From NCBI GenBank assembly GCA_002440265.1, contig DJSG01000081.1:45410-57340 (forward strand): a stretch of DNA of 11,931 nt. The letters run 5' to 3'. The position numbers were made by a program, and so were the translations under genes. Origin of the DNA: Bacteroidales bacterium UBA6340 (GTDB lineage Bacteria > Bacteroidota > Bacteroidia > Bacteroidales > Paludibacteraceae). The notes below the pieces were generated by a model. That model was not told the origin of the DNA. It ran no database searches and saw only the letters and a list, made by a program, of their open reading frames with translations. This document shows positions 1 through 6,572 of the stretch, piece after piece. Each line of letters begins with the position of its first letter. Position 1 is the first letter of the stretch.

Positions 1-150
1 CTAATCACATACTAATGTCATAGTCTTGACCCGATAAAGGCTCGGCAAAAATAATAAAGGCTGACGGTAAGAATAATGTCTGTCAATATAGGAATAGGAG
101 AGTGTCCAAAGAAAAAATGCTTGCAAAATGTGGTATCTGCGCAAATAAAA
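1..150. other. AT-rich leading region, no gene recognised
   Basis: I see no convincing coding region here. Reading frames that cross this stretch on either strand are short and lack family motifs. The only local structure is an imperfect direct repeat of about 10 bases (ATAAAGGCTC near 35 and ATAAAGGCTG near 54). The gene to the left, if any, lies outside the window. Confidence 0.5.
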
Positions 151-185
151 AGTGCCAATACTTGCAATTTTCGTTTTTTGGCACT
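151..185. promoter_or_regulatory. Operator-like inverted repeat across the promoter
   Basis: AGTGCCAA at 151-158 and TTGGCACT at 178-185 are perfect 8-bp inverted arms separated by 19 nt. The -33 box sits in the gap and the right arm touches the first base of the -7 box. A repressor bound to both arms would cover the promoter, as expected for an autoregulated two-gene module. The operator role is inferred from position and symmetry only. Confidence 0.5.
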
Positions 186-192
186 AACTTTG
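161..192 (+). promoter_or_regulatory. Bacteroidota-type promoter of the DUF4160/DUF2442 pair
   Basis: A -33-like CTTG at 161-164 is followed after exactly 20 nt by TAACTTTG at 185-192, matching the Bacteroidota -7 consensus TAnnTTTG. The start site should fall near 198, giving a leader of about 20 nt before the ATG at 219. The -33 element lies inside an inverted repeat (151-185). Confidence 0.75.
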
Positions 193-218
193 CAGCAGAA
201 TAAACAAATAATAAGAAT

Positions 219-521
219 ATGCCACAGATTTACCAATACTTTGGATTTGTGTTCTTCTTTTACTCGAATGAACACACGCCAATTCACGTACATGTAAGCC
301 ATAGCGGTTGCCACAGTATATTTGAGATTATTATGCTGGATGGCAAACTATCAGAAATCCGTGTCCGTGAGAAAGCGGGAGAAGAACCTCTTCCTGCAAA
401 AGACAAGAAAGTGGCAGAGGAATTTATTAGAAAATACTACAAGAATATCATAGATAAATGGGTTAATTTCTTTGTTAAGAAGCAAGTAGTACGCAGCACA
501 AACATTAAAACCAAACTTTAA
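219..521 (+). CDS. DUF4160 domain protein, possible toxin-like partner
   Basis: The 100-residue product begins MPQIYQYFG and has the DUF4160 signature: an aromatic stretch, then FYSNEHTPIHVHV (about residues 15-27) with its conserved His residues, then a beta-strand segment (IMLDGKLSEIRV) and a helical C-terminal half rich in Lys and Glu that ends in W-V-N-F. The length is near that of the full family, so it looks intact. The stop codon is one base before the start of the DUF2442 gene, so the two are surely co-transcribed and probably co-translated. DUF4160 genes commonly sit beside DUF2442 genes. A toxin-antitoxin-like role is a reasonable inference from this pairing, but no biochemical function is shown by the sequence. 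No catalytic site can be named. The start follows from the family N-terminus (MPxI) and the promoter 20 nt upstream. Confidence 0.85.
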   Translation: MPQIYQYFGFVFFFYSNEHTPIHVHVSHSGCHSIFEIIMLDGKLSEIRVREKAGEEPLPAKDKKVAEEFIRKYYKNIIDKWVNFFVKKQVVRSTNIKTKL

Positions 522-522
522 T

Positions 523-774
523 ATGAGCCGTTTATATATCACAGACGCAGCGGATGCCGGCAATCTGTCGGTGCGATTGACTTTTAGTGACCATACGTCG
601 CAAGTGGTCAATGTGGGTGATTTCATACGGCAATACCCGCATCCTCAATACAATAAGTACTTGGACGAGCGTAAATTCCGCCAATTCAAGTTGGAAGACG
701 GCAACATCGTGTGGGGCAAAAATTGGGACTTGATTTTCCCGATAGAGCAGTTGCATCGGGGACACATAGAATAA
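523..774 (+). CDS. DUF2442 domain protein, possible antitoxin-like partner
   Basis: The 83-residue product has the DUF2442 layout. An N-terminal beta-strand region reads LSVRLTFSDHTSQVVNV (about residues 15-31), where the family has an F-S/D-G/H turn. A middle segment leads to the F-x-x-F-K-L motif (KFRQFKLEDGNIVW, about 51-64). The C-terminal DLIFPIEQL follows, matching the family pattern of D-L plus hydrophobic residues and a terminal L. It starts one base after the DUF4160 stop codon. It has no signal peptide or membrane segment, so it should be cytoplasmic. If the pair is a toxin-antitoxin module, this is a candidate for the partner or antitoxin subunit, but the direction of the roles is not visible in the sequence. 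It appears full length for its family. Confidence 0.85.
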   Translation: MSRLYITDAADAGNLSVRLTFSDHTSQVVNVGDFIRQYPHPQYNKYLDERKFRQFKLEDGNIVWGKNWDLIFPIEQLHRGHIE

Positions 775-864
775 ATCGCGGTTGCCAAGGCATAGGCGGA
801 GTAGCGGTCGGTGGAGGTATTTGCGCCGAAGCCAATGAAAAATACATAAAAACAAGTAAGTTTT

Positions 865-896
865 TTTGTGTAATCCAATGAAAAGCATTACCTTTG
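865..896 (+). promoter_or_regulatory. Consensus promoter upstream of a palindrome
   Basis: TTTG at 865-868, a 20-nt spacer, then TACCTTTG at 889-896 match both Bacteroidota promoter boxes. The predicted start near 902 is immediately before the 904-933 palindrome, so the RNA would begin with that hairpin. The target is unclear: either a small RNA or a long leader for the hexosaminidase gene. Confidence 0.65.
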
Positions 897-903
897 CAAA
901 GTG

Positions 904-933
904 GTACCAAATAAACGGTCGTTTATTTGGTAC
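904..933. repeat. 30-bp palindrome, 14-bp arms
   Basis: The arms GTACCAAATAAACG (904-917) and CGTTTATTTGGTAC (920-933) are perfectly complementary with a 2-base centre (GT). No T-run follows, so it is not a standard intrinsic terminator. Being almost fully symmetric, it suits a dimeric DNA-binding protein or a 5'-end RNA hairpin. Confidence 0.8.
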
Positions 934-963
934 TTGGGGGCATTTGTGTGACCCTTGCGGCGG

Positions 964-995
964 CAAAGGTACTGCTTTTTGTTTATATATACAAG
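964..995 (-). promoter_or_regulatory. Leftward promoter, antisense to the DUF pair
   Basis: On the minus strand, CTTG (995-992), 20 nt, then TACCTTTG (971-964) fit the local promoter pattern. Its -33 box is in the left arm of the 985-1022 hairpin. Transcription would start near 958, run through the 904-933 palindrome and reach the 3' end of the DUF2442 gene on the opposite strand. No convincing minus-strand gene is seen downstream. Confidence 0.5.
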
Positions 996-1022
996 GAAAA
1001 TGAACGTTTTTCTTGTATATAT
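985..1022. repeat. Long hairpin bearing two outward -33 boxes
   Basis: ATATATACAAG (985-995) pairs with CTTGTATATAT (1012-1022). The stem continues through one G-T pair and four A-T pairs to a 6-nt loop (TGAACG, 1001-1006), giving 16 pairs. Each arm contains a CTTG box facing outward, so the hairpin is the core of a divergent promoter pair. Confidence 0.8.
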
Positions 1023-1043
1023 GGTTGTTTTTGTGTAACTTTG
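1012..1043 (+). promoter_or_regulatory. Promoter of the hexosaminidase gene
   Basis: CTTG at 1012-1015, 20 nt, then TAACTTTG at 1036-1043. The predicted start near 1049 gives a leader of about 45 nt before the ATG at 1094. The -33 box is within the right arm of the 985-1022 palindrome, so a factor bound there would affect this promoter and the leftward one together. Confidence 0.7.
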
Positions 1044-1093
1044 CAGCGTTTTCATAACGTAAATTGTCTATCAACAAAAGCAATCACAGCACC

Positions 1094-3349
1094 ATGAAAC
1101 GATATTCTTCCACCTCGGTATGCCGCCACATCACGGCACGTTTACACCACATTCTATATCACGTGCGCATATACGCATGCGCAACCTTTGCCATAGCAGG
1201 CACAGCACTTCTCTGTGGCTGCAGCAACCGGCAGGCACCTATGTCGCTGCATTGGGAGATGGGTGCGAATGATATACGCCCGGGCGTATGCGAGATGTAT
1301 CTGACCATCACCAATACATCAAGCAAGCCTCTGACAAATGAGGGTTGGACACTCTATTTCGATTATATGTCCGTTCACCCGCTCACGATGACGGCTGACG
1401 AACAGCCGTTGCGCGAGGGCACTATCGTGGGCGCACTCCTCGAGACAGAGATACAAGCCAGTTACCATTCCATCGTGCCTACCTCAGCCTTCACTCCCTT
1501 GCAGCCCGGCGAGAGCCGCACTTATTGTCTGCGCTACCGTGGCAACGTGATACGCCAGACGTCCATACCCGAGGGCTTCTTCTTGGTGCAGGGCGACGGC
1601 AAGCCCGTGTCTGTCCCGTGTACGTATGAGCCTTTCACGCGCCGCGAACAGATGATGCGCGGCATAGAGACATGGGAGAAAACACCGTATGCCGACGGAG
1701 AGTACGTGTATGAATATAACAGACTCCCCCTAACCCCCTCAGAGAGGGGGAATACAGAACGGATACTTCCCATACTACCACAGCCTAAGAGCGTTGTATA
1801 TCAACAGGGTATGTGCGACATCACGCGTGCTGAAATGGTTGTGCGTACCGACGCGAATATGGTACCCGAGGGCTACACCCTGCGTCTGACACCCGACACC
1901 ATATATATAGAGACAGGCGATGATGCGGGTGTCTTCTATGCCCGTCAGACCTTGGCACAGTTGGGCGAGCAAGCCCCTTGTGCCGTCATCACCGACTACC
2001 CCGACTTGCACCACCGTGCCGTGATGCTTGACATCGTGCGCAACTACTATCCCGCCGACTCTATCCGGCGCGTAATAGACGTGATGGCACGGCACAAACT
2101 GAACGTCCTGCACCTGCACCTCTCCGATGATGAGGCATGGCGGTTGGAGATACCCGGGCTGCCCGAACTGACTACCGTAGGGGCAAGGCGCGGATACACC
2201 ACCACCGAAACCGAATGTCTGCTGCCGATGTACTGCGGCGGATGGGATTATACCGACTTGTCTTCCACTGCCAATGGGTATCTGACACGCGCGCAATATA
2301 TGGATTTGCTGCGCTATGCACAGGAGCGTTGCATACGTGTCATACCCGAGATAGACATGCCCGGGCACATGCGTGCCTGCAAGAAAGCCATGCATGGGCT
2401 GCTGACCGACAGCGTGTTGGAGGCACGCCGCTACCTATCGGCGCAGAACTACACCGACAATGTGATTGCCGTATCCAATCCGTATGCCATTGAGTTCGTG
2501 GACCGTGTTATCACCGAGATAGTGAAGATGCACGCCGAGGCAGGCTGTCCGCTGACCGTCTTCAATATCGGTGGCGATGAGGTGCCGACAGGTGCCTTGA
2601 CGCGTGAAGAGCATCAGGCGTTTATCAATCAAGTACTTGCTATCTTGAAGCGGCACCACCTGCAACCCGCAGGCTGGGAGGAGATAGGGCATTTCTGTCC
2701 GCCCGAGACACGGGCTATATGCTATTCGTGGCACAATGGTGAGGCAAAGCCCCTCGAACTGGCAGAAGCAGGCTACCCTGTAGTACTGGCAGCAGCAAAC
2801 CATCTCTACTTTGACCTTGCCTATTGCAACCACCACGAGGAGAAGGGGCTTAACTGGGGCGGATACACCGACGAGTATCGTGCTTTCGACTGGCAGCCCT
2901 TGCAGCACCCCAATGTGATAGGTATGAGTGCGCAACTATGGAGTGAGGTGATACGCTCTTTTGCACAAGTGGAGTGGCAGTTGTATCCCAAGATGTTCGG
3001 CTTGGCAGAGCGTGCATGGAACACCCGTAGCCGCCTCACACTCAGCGAATACAACACCCTTGTATATGAGACTCTTCTCCCGCGCCTGCACGCCGCAGGG
3101 CATAACTTCCACCTGCAGCAACCGGGCATTCATGCCGAGCAAACAAAAGACAACACCTTGCTGATAACCATAAACAAGGTCATGCAAGGCGGCAAGATAT
3201 ACTACCAAATAGACAATGGCGAGTGGCAATGCTACACCGCACCCTTCTGCGTACCGGATAGCACCGCCACCATCAAAGCATATATCGACTACCTCGACCA
3301 CACCAGCAACACTACCTGGCTGTGGTTGGATAGCCGATATACCGATTAG
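1094..3349 (+). CDS. Beta-N-acetylhexosaminidase (GH20), lipoprotein
   Basis: This 751-residue enzyme should release terminal N-acetylglucosamine or N-acetylgalactosamine from glycans at the cell envelope. The N-terminus is a lipoprotein signal with lipobox LCGC, so Cys43 would be lipidated. Domains in order: chitobiase-type carbohydrate-binding domain (about 51-180), GH20 N-terminal alpha/beta domain (about 222-300), catalytic TIM barrel (about 303-650) and a C-terminal chitobiase-like beta domain (about 670-745). The catalytic pair is visible in NIGGDEVP as Asp495-Glu496; Glu acts as acid/base and Asp orients the substrate acetamido group. The LHLSDDEAWRLEIP motif (about 341-354) is also typical. 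Residues 210-220 in the linker are encoded by a C-rich palindromic repeat. A TTG ten codons upstream (1064) extends the frame, but ATG 1094 begins the signal peptide and is preferred. The gene appears monocistronic. The exact glycan is unknown. Confidence 0.92.
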   Translation: MKRYSSTSVCRHITARLHHILYHVRIYACATFAIAGTALLCGCSNRQAPMSLHWEMGANDIRPGVCEMYLTITNTSSKPLTNEGWTLYFDYMSVHPLTMTADEQPLREGTIVGALLETEIQASYHSIVPTSAFTPLQPGESRTYCLRYRGNVIRQTSIPEGFFLVQGDGKPVSVPCTYEPFTRREQMMRGIETWEKTPYADGEYVYEYNRLPLTPSERGNTERILPILPQPKSVVYQQGMCDITRAEMVVRTDANMVPEGYTLRLTPDTIYIETGDDAGVFYARQTLAQLGEQAPCAVITDYPDLHHRAVMLDIVRNYYPADSIRRVIDVMARHKLNVLHLHLSDDEAWRLEIPGLPELTTVGARRGYTTTETECLLPMYCGGWDYTDLSSTANGYLTRAQYMDLLRYAQERCIRVIPEIDMPGHMRACKKAMHGLLTDSVLEARRYLSAQNYTDNVIAVSNPYAIEFVDRVITEIVKMHAEAGCPLTVFNIGGDEVPTGALTREEHQAFINQVLAILKRHHLQPAGWEEIGHFCPPETRAICYSWHNGEAKPLELAEAGYPVVLAAANHLYFDLAYCNHHEEKGLNWGGYTDEYRAFDWQPLQHPNVIGMSAQLWSEVIRSFAQVEWQLYPKMFGLAERAWNTRSRLTLSEYNTLVYETLLPRLHAAGHNFHLQQPGIHAEQTKDNTLLITINKVMQGGKIYYQIDNGEWQCYTAPFCVPDSTATIKAYIDYLDHTSNTTWLWLDSRYTD
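1724..1753. repeat. C-rich palindromic repeat inside the hexosaminidase gene
   Basis: CCCCCTC (1734-1740) and GAGGGGG (1744-1750) form a 7-bp hairpin with loop AGA, preceded by another C-run (1726-1730). It is read in frame as LPLTPSERGN, in the linker between the binding domain and the GH20 N-terminal domain. Similar C-rich motifs occur between genes at 11797-11880. The base composition is unlike the surrounding codons, so it looks like an inserted repeat tolerated in a flexible linker. Confidence 0.6.
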
Positions 3350-3368
3350 ACAACTTGTCTGTTACTAT

Positions 3369-4592
3369 CTATTTGGTTGGTTCTTTGGGGGCTTGCAAAC
3401 TATTGTAGGTCTCCAATGCCTTGCGGAGGACCTTGACTGCCTTGGCGAGTTCCTCACGGTTGAGGATATACGCCATACGTACTTGCTGGCGTCCGTCTTC
3501 CGAATCATAGTAGAAACCGCTACCGGGTGCCATCATGATGGTCTGCCCCTCGTATTGGAAGTCGGTGAGACACCATTTGCAGAACTTGTCGGTATCGTCC
3601 ACAGGCAAGTGCACCATCACATAGAACGCACCCATAGGCGTGGGTGCAAAGACACCCGGTATTTGGTTGAGTTGGTCAATCAGGAAGTTACGACGCGACA
3701 GGTACTCGTCGTACACCTGCTCCATATACTCGTGCGGTGTGGAGAGTGACGCCTCGGCAATGACCTGTCCCAACGACGGGGGCGAGAGACGTGCCTGACA
3801 GAACTTGAGGACGGCATTGTGCACCTCTTTGTTCTTGGTTATCAAAGCCCCGATACGGATACCGCACTCCGAGTAACGCTTGCTGACAGAGTCGATAAGC
3901 ACCACGTTTTCCTCGATTCCATCGAGGTGGAAAGCGGATATATAGGGTCGCTTGGTATAGATAAACTCACGATACACCTCATCGGAAAGCAGGTAGAGAT
4001 TGTACTTCTTGACGAGGTCACGCAGTTGGCACATCTCCTGGCGGGTATAGAGATACCCCGTGGGATTGTTGGGATTGCAGATAAGGATGGCGCGTGTCTT
4101 GTGCGTGATTTGCTTCTCGAACTCCTCCACCGACGGCAGTTTGAAACCGTCTTCGATACGTGTCTTGACCGGCTTTACTATGGCACCGCACGAGATGGCA
4201 AACGCCATATAGTTGGCATAACTGGGGTCGGTAACGATGATTTCATCGCCCGGGTTGAGGCACGCCATATAGGCAAACATGATAGCCTCGGATCCGCCTG
4301 TGGTGATGATAATCTCATCGGGCGAGAGGTCTATGCCATAGTCTGCGTAATAGCCTACCATCTTGGTGCGCAAGGACTGGTCGCCCTGCGAGGGGGAGTA
4401 GGAAAGGATGTCCTGATGATAGTCGCGGATAGCCTCCAAGGCACATTCGGGTGTGTGAATATCCGGTTGCCCGATATTCAAATGATAGATTTTGACACCA
4501 TTGCGCTTCGCCATGTCGGCGTACTTCGCCAGTTTGCGAATGGGTGACATCGGCATCTTCTGTGCGCGAGTCGATACTGTGAGAGTTTTCAT
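3369..4592 (-). CDS. PLP-dependent class I/II aminotransferase, AspC-like
   Basis: The 407-residue cytoplasmic enzyme has the complete fold-type I aminotransferase signature. NIGQPD (39-44) lies at the substrate pocket, followed by TTGGSEA (97-103) and the CNPNNPTG block (172-179) with the PLP-contacting Asn176. Asp204 in LLSDEVY bonds the pyridine nitrogen, and Lys238 in DSVSKRYSECGIRIG is the Schiff-base lysine. Arg372 in QQVRMAYIL should bind the substrate carboxylate. The likely reaction is transamination between an amino acid and 2-oxoglutarate, with aspartate the first guess. The subgroup also includes enzymes for aromatic or branched amino acids, so specificity is uncertain. The gene converges on the hexosaminidase gene with only 19 nt between stops and no terminator hairpin visible. 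Its own promoter lies in the 3' end of ribD, so it can be expressed independently of it. Confidence 0.9.
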   Translation of the reverse strand: MKTLTVSTRAQKMPMSPIRKLAKYADMAKRNGVKIYHLNIGQPDIHTPECALEAIRDYHQDILSYSPSQGDQSLRTKMVGYYADYGIDLSPDEIIITTGGSEAIMFAYMACLNPGDEIIVTDPSYANYMAFAISCGAIVKPVKTRIEDGFKLPSVEEFEKQITHKTRAILICNPNNPTGYLYTRQEMCQLRDLVKKYNLYLLSDEVYREFIYTKRPYISAFHLDGIEENVVLIDSVSKRYSECGIRIGALITKNKEVHNAVLKFCQARLSPPSLGQVIAEASLSTPHEYMEQVYDEYLSRRNFLIDQLNQIPGVFAPTPMGAFYVMVHLPVDDTDKFCKWCLTDFQYEGQTIMMAPGSGFYYDSEDGRQQVRMAYILNREELAKAVKVLRKALETYNSLQAPKEPTK

Positions 4593-4654
4593 GGGTTGTG
4601 GTATGAAAGGTTAATACTAATCTAGATAAGACAACCTTGTTTGCCTTAACGTGG

Positions 4655-4686
4655 CAAAAGTACAAAAAAAGATGCAGTTACACAAA
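4655..4686 (-). promoter_or_regulatory. Promoter of the aminotransferase gene
   Basis: On the minus strand, TTTG (4686-4683), 20 nt, then TACTTTTG (4662-4655). The start is expected near 4649, leaving a leader of about 57 nt. The -33 box is within the last codons of ribD (stop at 4678), so the promoter overlaps the upstream gene. Confidence 0.7.
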
Positions 4687-5703
4687 CTTTTCGATATAAA
4701 TAATATGATTATCTACCATTTTGGGCATTGTGTGCCGATGTATATCGGGTGCTTTGACACCGTTGAAATCGGGCGTATCTGCCAATTTACGGTTGCTCGT
4801 CTCAATATGCACTTCGTCATAAATACCTGTGCTGATGATATAGTTGAGCAAGGTGGCTCCGCCCTCTACCAAGACGGAATGGATATTACGCGCTGCCAGG
4901 TCGCTGAGGATATACTGCCAATCGGTGCAGTCGCTGTAAACGATGGTCTCGGCATCGGGTGAGAACAGTTTGGCATCGGGTGGCAGCAGGTGGTGCCTGT
5001 CGAGGACAATACGTATCGGATTCCGCCCATTCCATCGGGTTGTACGCAGGCCAGGGTTGTCGAGAAGGGCGGTGCGCGTACCCACCATGATAGCCATATT
5101 CTCCGCCCGCTGTTGGTGAACGAGTTGCTTGGTCAGGGGTGTGGAGATGACCACAGGTGAGCCGTCTGTGCGTACTCGGTCGAGGTAGCCATCAGCCGTT
5201 TCCGCCCATTTCAACGTGATGTACGGGCGATGTTTCTCTTGCAGGCACATGAAGCGCCGGTTGAGTTCATGGCACTCTGCGGCAAGTACACCGACGGTAA
5301 CCTCTATGCCTGCGTTGCGGAGTATCTGAATGCCGCGACCTGCCACTTTGGGGTTGGGGTCCGTACAGCCTACTACCACGCGTCGGACTCCTTTCTCCAC
5401 AATCATGTTGGCACAAGGGGGAGTCTTGCCATAGTGGCTGCACGGTTCAAGGCTGACATAGAGGGTGCAATCCTGCATCGTCCAATCTGCATTATGCCGG
5501 CGGCTCTCTGTATCAAGGAAGCAATTGACTTCGGCATGGGGTCCGCCATACTGACGGTGCCAGCCTTCTCCCACTATGAATTCCTTATCACCCTGCCGGC
5601 ACACAAGAACGGCACCCACCATAGGATTGGGGGCTACATAGTACTCACCGAGACGCGCCAACTGCAGGCAGCGGTGCATGTATTTGCTATCGTTGGTTTC
5701 CAT
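4678..5703 (-). CDS. ribD: Bifunctional riboflavin biosynthesis deaminase/reductase RibD
   Basis: RibD performs two successive steps of riboflavin synthesis: deamination of the pyrimidine ring of the GTP cyclohydrolase II product, then NADPH-dependent reduction of its ribose. The 341-residue protein has both halves. The N-terminal deaminase has the zinc-site motifs GGPHAEVN (His56, Glu58) and LEPCSHYGKTPPC (Cys88, Cys97), followed by VVGCTDPNPKVAGRG (110-124). The C-terminal reductase begins near ITLKWAETADGYLD (162-175, Lys165) and includes IMVGTRTALLDNPGLR (205-220) and VEGGATLLNYI. The length is close to the usual 340-370. It is divergent from prmC with 29 nt between start codons. The best promoter match lies well inside prmC (5864-5895). 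No other riboflavin gene is in the window. Confidence 0.95.
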   Translation of the reverse strand: METNDSKYMHRCLQLARLGEYYVAPNPMVGAVLVCRQGDKEFIVGEGWHRQYGGPHAEVNCFLDTESRRHNADWTMQDCTLYVSLEPCSHYGKTPPCANMIVEKGVRRVVVGCTDPNPKVAGRGIQILRNAGIEVTVGVLAAECHELNRRFMCLQEKHRPYITLKWAETADGYLDRVRTDGSPVVISTPLTKQLVHQQRAENMAIMVGTRTALLDNPGLRTTRWNGRNPIRIVLDRHHLLPPDAKLFSPDAETIVYSDCTDWQYILSDLAARNIHSVLVEGGATLLNYIISTGIYDEVHIETSNRKLADTPDFNGVKAPDIHRHTMPKMVDNHIIYIEKFV

Positions 5704-5728
5704 ACATCATAAAAAAACAGTATCTTTG
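5697..5728 (+). promoter_or_regulatory. prmC promoter, predicted leaderless start
   Basis: TTTC at 5697-5700, 20 nt, then TATCTTTG at 5721-5728. The prmC ATG is at 5733, only 4 nt after the -7 box, so the transcript would have almost no leader. The promoter spans the ribD start codon (5701-5703). Confidence 0.65.
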
Positions 5729-5732
5729 CAAC

Positions 5733-6572
5733 ATGATTCCGTTGGTTACTTATATTACTGAAGCCCTGCGCGGCTACTATGACGAGCGTGAGTTGCGCGA
5801 TTTGGCATGGTGGGTGGCAGAAGAGGTTACGGGGTTGAGCCGCACCGAACTGCTTACAGGTTGCAAAGATACAGAAAATTCTCCGTATATGGAAATCATA
5901 CTGCATCGACTGCGTCAGCACGAACCTGTGCAGTATGTGTTCGGGCATACCGAGTGGATGGGATTAGACCTCCGAGTAAACCCTGCCACACTGATACCAC
6001 GCCCCGAGACAGCGGAGTTGGTGGACTGGGTATTAGAGATGTTCAATATACAAAAAACAATGATTTCATCGGGTTCTCCTGCATTGAAGGTAGCGGATAT
6101 AGGCACGGGTAGCGGGTGCATTGCCATAGCACTGAAGCGGCGTCGCCCCGCTTGGCAAGTGACAGGGATAGACGTGAGTGACGAAGCGTTAGCGATAGCG
6201 CATGAGAACGGAGTGCATAATGGTGTGGATATACAATGGCAAAAACGGGATATACTATCCGATGAAATCAGGGATTTTGATGTGATAGTGAGCAATCCGC
6301 CCTATATATGTGAGCATGAACGTGCAAGTATGGATAGGCAGGTATTGGACTATGAACCTGCGAGTGCTCTGTTTGTACCCGATAATGACCCGCTGCTGTT
6401 CTATCGCAGGATAGCCGAGATACGGAAAGGGCGGCACTTGTTCTTCGAGATAAACGAGGCGTATGGCGATGAAATGTGCGATTTGCTATGCGGATTGGGA
6501 TATAAAGATGTGCAACTAAGACGGGATATATATGGAAAAGCGCGAATGGTCTATGGCAGAATTGCAGAGTAA
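5733..6572 (+). CDS. prmC: Release factor glutamine N5-methyltransferase PrmC (HemK)
   Basis: PrmC methylates the glutamine of the GGQ motif in release factors RF1 and RF2, which speeds peptide release at stop codons. The 279-residue protein has an N-terminal helical domain (about 1-85). The segment NPATLIPRPETAELV (83-97) is a family hallmark. The S-adenosylmethionine site is VADIGTGSGCIAIAL (120-134), with GIDVSD (145-150) for the ribose acid, and the catalytic NPPY is at 188-191. The length is normal. The ATG at 5733 is chosen because the conserved N-terminal helix (YITEALRGYYDERE) begins just after it. No Shine-Dalgarno is present and the transcript may be leaderless. The 3' end overlaps recX by 41 nt in another frame, implying one operon. 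Confidence 0.95.
   Translation: MIPLVTYITEALRGYYDERELRDLAWWVAEEVTGLSRTELLTGCKDTENSPYMEIILHRLRQHEPVQYVFGHTEWMGLDLRVNPATLIPRPETAELVDWVLEMFNIQKTMISSGSPALKVADIGTGSGCIAIALKRRRPAWQVTGIDVSDEALAIAHENGVHNGVDIQWQKRDILSDEIRDFDVIVSNPPYICEHERASMDRQVLDYEPASALFVPDNDPLLFYRRIAEIRKGRHLFFEINEAYGDEMCDLLCGLGYKDVQLRRDIYGKARMVYGRIAE
5864..5895 (-). promoter_or_regulatory. Candidate ribD promoter inside prmC
   Basis: On the minus strand, TTTC (5895-5892), 20 nt, then TATCTTTG (5871-5864): the same elements and spacing as the prmC promoter. Transcription would start near 5858, giving a ribD leader of about 155 nt that is antisense to the first part of prmC. No candidate was found closer to the ribD start. It lies in coding DNA, so chance is possible. 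Confidence 0.45.

Larger units (their letters stand above)
775..1063. other. Palindrome-rich intergenic region with three promoters
   Basis: No plus-strand gene is present. The part nearest DUF2442 (778-840) is more GC-rich than what follows and resembles a degenerate or repeat-like block. From 860 onward there are a consensus plus-strand promoter, a 30-bp near-perfect palindrome, and a long hairpin with an outward-facing promoter on each side. No classical terminator with a T-run was found for the DUF4160/DUF2442 pair. Confidence 0.6.

Noticed and set aside
18..314. Minus-strand frame of 98 codons over the first gene
   Set aside because: It is antisense to the DUF4160 gene, has no family features and covers the well-supported promoter on the other strand.
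645..878. Minus-strand frame of 77 codons beginning in the intergenic region and running antisense into DUF2442
   Set aside because: It sits downstream of the leftward promoter, but more than half overlaps a real gene on the opposite strand and I see no family motif. The upstream part (778-840) may be repeat-like or a gene remnant. Not strong enough to call.
1064..1093. TTG start ten codons before the hexosaminidase ATG
   Set aside because: The ATG at 1094 begins the basic-hydrophobic lipoprotein signal directly; the extra residues add nothing recognisable and would lie very close to the predicted transcript start.
1274..1289. 16-bp perfect palindrome (ATACGCCC and its complement) inside the hexosaminidase gene
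   Set aside because: It encodes ordinary residues of the binding domain and is short enough to occur by chance; no promoter or second copy is nearby.
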